This document shows positions 59,777 through 64,000 of a stretch of DNA of 64,000 nucleotides, piece by piece. Position 1 is the first letter of the stretch. Each line of letters opens with the position of its first letter. The translations under genes and the position numbers were made by a program. The stretch is taken from the NCBI GenBank assembly GCA_020081605.1, contig JAHREC010000013.1:4898001-4962000 (forward strand), read 5' to 3'. The notes beneath the pieces are model-generated. The model was given only the letters and a program-made list of their open reading frames with translations. It was not told the origin of the DNA and searched no databases. This stretch comes from Albifimbria verrucaria. Lineage: Eukaryota > Ascomycota > Sordariomycetes > Hypocreales > Stachybotryaceae.

Positions 59777-60765
59777 GACGTGATGCGGCTGCAGGATCGC
59801 GAGGCTGGATGCGCGGGAGGGACCGAGTGGGGGTTGATGCCTCTCTCTGCGCGTCTTTGACTAAAGCTCGTCTGTGTGGTTGCAGCAATTAAATGTGGCA
59901 AAGGGGTTAAGGATGCCGGCCGAGAACTGCGAAAGCTACGAGCTCTTAGCTATGGGTGTGGTGTTTTGGTAGAAAAAAGTGACAGGGTTTGTTTTGTACA
60001 GAGAGAAAGAGACCAGAGACTAAGAGGTCAGAAAGGGAGTTGGCGTGTATTATAGAAGGGCTCCTAGGTACCTAGCAGGATGTGGAGAATCTTCTGGGCT
60101 GGGCCTGGCTTTCCGCCCAAGTCGCTGGAATTGTCTGGAAATCTCTAGCCGGCCGACAGCCAGCCCACCCCGTTCCACATCCCTCCCAACCGGAAAGATG
60201 CCCGATGTCGAAATCGAACGACAGGACAGCCTTGGTGTAATTCTGATTTCGAAGTGTCATACGCAACGTAATGAGCACACGTTACACGGAGAGCAGCTGT
60301 TCCGACCTGCCCAAACAGTGCAGCTGGTTGCAGCCCATTCCACAACTCCCACGCCCGGCAATCACAATCACAACCACAACCACAACCACAACCACAACCA
60401 CGTAGACACAGACACACAATCATGGACATTCGTGGCCCAATGGCTTTCTTGAGAGACAGGCTACCAAAAGTCCTCGCGAGCTAGTCAACAACACGCTATG
60501 CTATGCTGCCTTTGCGCAACCCAAGGACGTCCACTTTCCTACTCGGACAGCATCGCCCCTAATTCCAATCCTTATCCAGATATGCAAAGGCTCATCTACG
60601 CATACGAAAAAAACACGCGGCGCATTGCCAGATTCCTCTAAGTGGTAGATGCAAGCGCAACGAGGCGAACTTGAAGAACTGGCGAAGACGTCACTATATT
60701 CAAGCCGTCGATGTTCAAGCAGTAAGAGAGACATGTAGGCTTATTAATTTTGTTTTTGCTTAGAT
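59777..60765. other. Intergenic, promoter of 59776 gene and aminotransferase 3' end
   Basis: About 1 kb with a CACAAC-type microsatellite (60362-60401) and no supported gene. Confidence 0.6.
60362..60401 (+). repeat. ACAACC hexamer microsatellite
   Basis: About six tandem ACAACC/ACAATC units in noncoding DNA. Confidence 0.9.
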
Positions 60766-62785
60766 TTAACCAGATCGCTTGAACCTGCGACACGATTAGT
60801 ACTGGGTCAATAGTATTGTACCGGTGAGAATACTGACTTGTTAACAACGCGCTCGATGCCGTCGAGACCCATCTTAAGCACGTCCATTCTCGGACCATAC
60901 GAAAGTCGAACGAAGTGATGGCAGGGACTGTCGAAAAGATCACGACGACGCGAGGGGTTCAGGTCGAAGAAGATACCGGGCACGACAATGACCTTCTCCT
61001 CTAGACAGGCCTGGAAGAAGTTCAGGCCATCAGAGATGGCGTCGGGCAGACCCTCGAGATTCAGCCACCTTTTACGAATTAGTATCCAGCTTACAGACAC
61101 AAACAATCGTAATTTAGCGTAGGAGAAGCAACATACAGGTAGAAAGTGGAGTCGGGGACGTATTTGATGATGAAGCCCATCTCACGCAGGCGCCTGACGA
61201 CGTAGTCTCGCTTGTCCTAATTCCACCCATTAGCTATTGTGACCGAGACTCAATCAGTATAGTCGACTTACTCGGAAGTGACGCTGGAGGTGTGTCATCT
61301 CAACCTTGACCAGCTCGGGGTCCAGCATAGGGACGGCAGCTTCTTGCAGAGCGTGGACGGCACCACCGTCGAGGTAGCTACCACATGATCCAATACTATT
61401 TACCTAATTAGTGGTGTAATGTCGAAGACCAATTCCTCATCACTTACGCGCTGATGTACTCTGCCACAATTGTTAGTTATCTGGCTCTACGTAGTTGAGA
61501 ATAAGAAACATACCCTTGGGTCCGATAATCCAAGCAATTCTCCAACCGGGAAGTCGGAAACGCTTAGTAAGACCGTCGATGATCAGAACGTCGTCCTCGT
61601 CGACATCCTCGACGTTCTCAGCGGCGGAGATGGTGGTACCATCGCAGTTGCTGGTGTAGTTGTATCCGGAGTAGAACTCGTCGCTAATGAAAGTGGCGCG
61701 ACCACGGCAAATGTCCTGGATCTCGGCAAGCTCCGGGTTGGCAACGACTCGGCCGGTAGGGTTTCGTGGGTTAGAGGTCAGAATGACTGAGGTACCACGG
61801 GCGATTTCTTCGGCGATCTTGTCGGGGTGAATGTGATATCCATCCTCCTCAGAAAGAGGGACAGGAATGGCAGCAAACTGCCAGAAAAGTCAGCATATTG
61901 AAAACATGCCGGATCGTTGTGTAAGTCGAGGAGCTTACGTTCTTGAAGAGACTCAACATCTCGTTGTAGGCGGTGTAGTCGGGAAGGAAGAAAGACAGGT
62001 ACGCGCTGCCGAGGACAGCAGCGATACGAATGAGACCAGCACGGCCACCGGGAACGATGGCGACGTTCTCCCAGGTGTACAAGCTGTCCTTGCCCTTGCG
62101 GTGCATCTCGTTGTAGAGGTGGGCGACGGCTTCGCGCAGAGGCTTGATACCGGCGGTGGGGCCGTACTCTCGGGCGGCCATGGTCATGTCGATGGTCTCG
62201 GGCCTCTTGAAGCAGCCGGCGATGTCGTCCTCGACCTCGGGGCGCCCTGGCCAAGGTTGGCCCAGGCATCGGGCTCCTCGAGGAAGCCATACTCGGAGGC
62301 GCGCTCAGTGCACCAGACGACACCGGTGGAGGATCGGCTGGCATCGAGACCGGCGTGGGGCATGTGGCCCTCGTGGGCATTGCGGAACTGGCGATGGACC
62401 TTTGAGGAGAACTCTAGAAGGTTTGGTCAGTCAGGATTTGGAAGTCGTCGGGTATCGAAACTTGGAGTGTTTGTGGGGGCGGGGTTGAAGGGATAGATTG
62501 GGTTGAGACTGTGAAGAAGGCGGGGTGGAGGGTTGATGTGTGTGTGTTTTTTTTGTTCAAGAGAGAATTGACAGGAGATGGAGGCTGAAATCGGGAGAGT
62601 CCAAATCGCCAAGGACTTGACAGTCGAGGGCATGGCGAGAGGCAGGCTGGACATGGCGGTTGAAGCATTGGCTTGGCGCTTGTTTACTTACCGTTCATCG
62701 AGGGCTCGACATTGCTGAAGCGCCTGGTCAGGGGCTTGGGCACGCCGGTGTGACGGTTGATGGAGAACTTGCGACCGCTGAACAT
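60766..62785 (-). CDS. PLP-dependent class I/II aminotransferase
   Basis: Transfers amino groups using pyridoxal phosphate; the substrate cannot be told from sequence. I infer eight exons: 62785-62692, 62413-61939, 61877-61514, 61460-61448, 61395-61272, 61216-61137, 61068-60838 and 60784-60766 (466 residues). Motifs are YGPTAGIKPLREAVAHLY, the cofactor-binding SNPRNPTGRVV, SDEFYSGYNY, and the Schiff-base lysine in GLTKRFRLPGWRIAW. The C-terminal domain has the expected arginine in FVRLSYG. One C in the sense strand is missing at 62239-62242. With it all exon phases agree (1,401 nt). Exon 4 is only 13 nt. The last intron (60785-60837) has a TACTAAT branch site and CAG acceptor. If it is retained, the protein ends at 60807 with slightly different final residues. 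Confidence 0.9.
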
Positions 62786-64000
62786 GGTGGGCGGATGCTA
62801 TAGACGGGAAATAAAATAAAATAAAAGCAGCAAAGACAACCGAAGCTTGTCGAGGCGAAGGAGAAAAAAAGAATCGTCGACGATGAGCCGGCGTCGGAGA
62901 GAATTGGAGCAGCTAAGGAGGATGGAAGCTCGGGAGGGGCCGCCAATTCAGTCAGGGTTCTGCTTCACACGAGAACCAAGGAAATCCACAGGCCAGCGCA
63001 CGGGTGGATCTGATCTCAGGACGGGGGACGGACGGACGAGGCGAGACAAGACGAGACGAGGTGGGTGGTAGGTTGGAGGTGCGTGTATGAAGCAATATAT
63101 AATTTTTTTCGGTCTCCCTCTTTGTCACTACCGTACAATACTGTACCTATATGTGTGTAAGAAAATAATATACACGACGCCCAAAAAAAAAAGAGAGGCA
63201 TTACTGATTGGCCTGTGTAAGCTCTCCCTCCTAAACAAAGCAACCCAAGGCAAAGCAAGGCAAACGGAAAACTACCGGTGACGAGAAAGGACAATCTCGG
63301 CCAGCCCTGCCAATGAAAGGCCCTTGCGCTCAAACATGGAGAAGCGAGCGATTCCCTCTCGGGCCTGGCCCCACGGAGACACCAATGGCTTGCCGGTGAT
63401 GACCTTGCCTGTCCTACCGCCTGCGCTGCTCTTGTGCGTCGTCAAGCGCAGGGAAAGAAGAAAAAGCAAAAGAGAGACAAACATGCGCTGCAGAAATGCA
63501 GAGCATAGCATGGGCACTCCCTGGAAGGATGGGTTATTGGCAACTAGCTCGCTGCGACTCTCACCCTCTCACCCTCTCACCCATGACGATGCGACAACAT
63601 GACAGGAGCTGAGAAGGGCCATTGCGCTTCTCGGTATGGCTTTTGGTACTGGCTGCGTGATTCGTGGCCCTTGGTTGATCTGATCCCTTCCTCGGTGAAG
63701 CAGACTTAGTGCCGTCCAACGAAACGGCTAACCGTGCCTCAATAGTCATACCGCTCGGATCGAGATGCCGATGCCGTCTGTAGGTAGCCTTTTCTCGATG
63801 CCGTACCTCTATGCGACTGACCGCCATTGCGAGAGTTGAGAGGACTCATGCATGTCAGCATCCCATCCGTCTTCTTTTGCCCGGTGCCCGTAATTATGCA
63901 ACCAAGTAAGAACAGGAGCAGAGCAGAGCGGTCCATTTCCTCTTCAACTGCTGCTACCCTGCCCCGGCCATTACTGATTCAAGGGGTCAAGGTTGAATAG
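62786..64000. other. Window end, aminotransferase promoter, no supported gene
   Basis: About 1.2 kb. The left part is the leader and promoter of the aminotransferase gene. Short frames on both strands lack domains, and no gene enters from the right edge that I can recognise. Confidence 0.55.

Noticed and set aside
10700..62785. Pseudogenisation or programmed frameshifting as the cause of the frame breaks
   Set aside because: Breaks occur in essential genes, only in G/C runs and only as losses. Sequence on both sides is fully conserved, and no slippery-site or structure pattern is shared.

Overview
The window looks like nuclear DNA of a filamentous ascomycete, most likely a Sordariomycete (Pezizomycotina). 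The genes are widely spaced. Introns are mostly 45-95 nt with GTA/GTG donors and CTAAC/CTGAC-like branch sites. The gene set is typically fungal: exocyst SEC6, the endocytic scaffold EDE1, ribonucleotide reductase RNR1, a CAP20-type perilipin known from appressorium-forming and insect-pathogenic Sordariomycetes, a CFEM GPI protein, an AA9 polysaccharide monooxygenase and a MetR/CYS-3-like bZIP factor. I found no rRNA, tRNA, CRISPR array or intact transposon.

Layout. 1-10.7 kb is gene-poor, with one small coiled-coil gene (6155-6746, +) preceded by a 22-bp tandem repeat, and a 52-bp sequence present twice in inverted orientation (2017-2068 and 5712-5763). 10.7-26.5 kb is a housekeeping block: glutathione reductase (-), EDE1 (+), SEC6 (-), BCD1 (-) and a DENN-domain protein (-). 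26.5-35.0 kb is a gene desert with simple repeats and a possible decayed coding remnant near 30.4-31.5 kb. 35.0-40.1 kb holds CAP20 (+), a membrane-anchored pirin (+) and a CFEM protein (-). 40.1-44.3 kb is empty. 44.3-50.9 kb holds RNR1 (-), a TatD nuclease (+) and the AA9 enzyme (-). 53.4-62.8 kb holds CHL4 (-), the bZIP factor (+), a small predicted mitochondrial protein (-) and a class I/II aminotransferase (-).

The genes do not form a pathway cluster. Loose themes are membrane traffic (EDE1, SEC6, DENN), redox and DNA supply (GLR1, RNR1) and surface or secreted functions (CFEM, AA9).

The strongest signal is a quality problem that changes how every gene must be read. Fourteen of the sixteen genes are interrupted by short losses of G or C inside G/C runs. 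I count 32 sites and 34 bases. I found no A/T losses and no insertions. With these losses counted, every gene with a defined start (all but the DENN gene) gives an exact multiple of three across all its exons, and family motifs continue across each break. Sequencing or assembly error is much more likely than pseudogenisation. Coordinates below span the whole gene, with breaks listed per gene.
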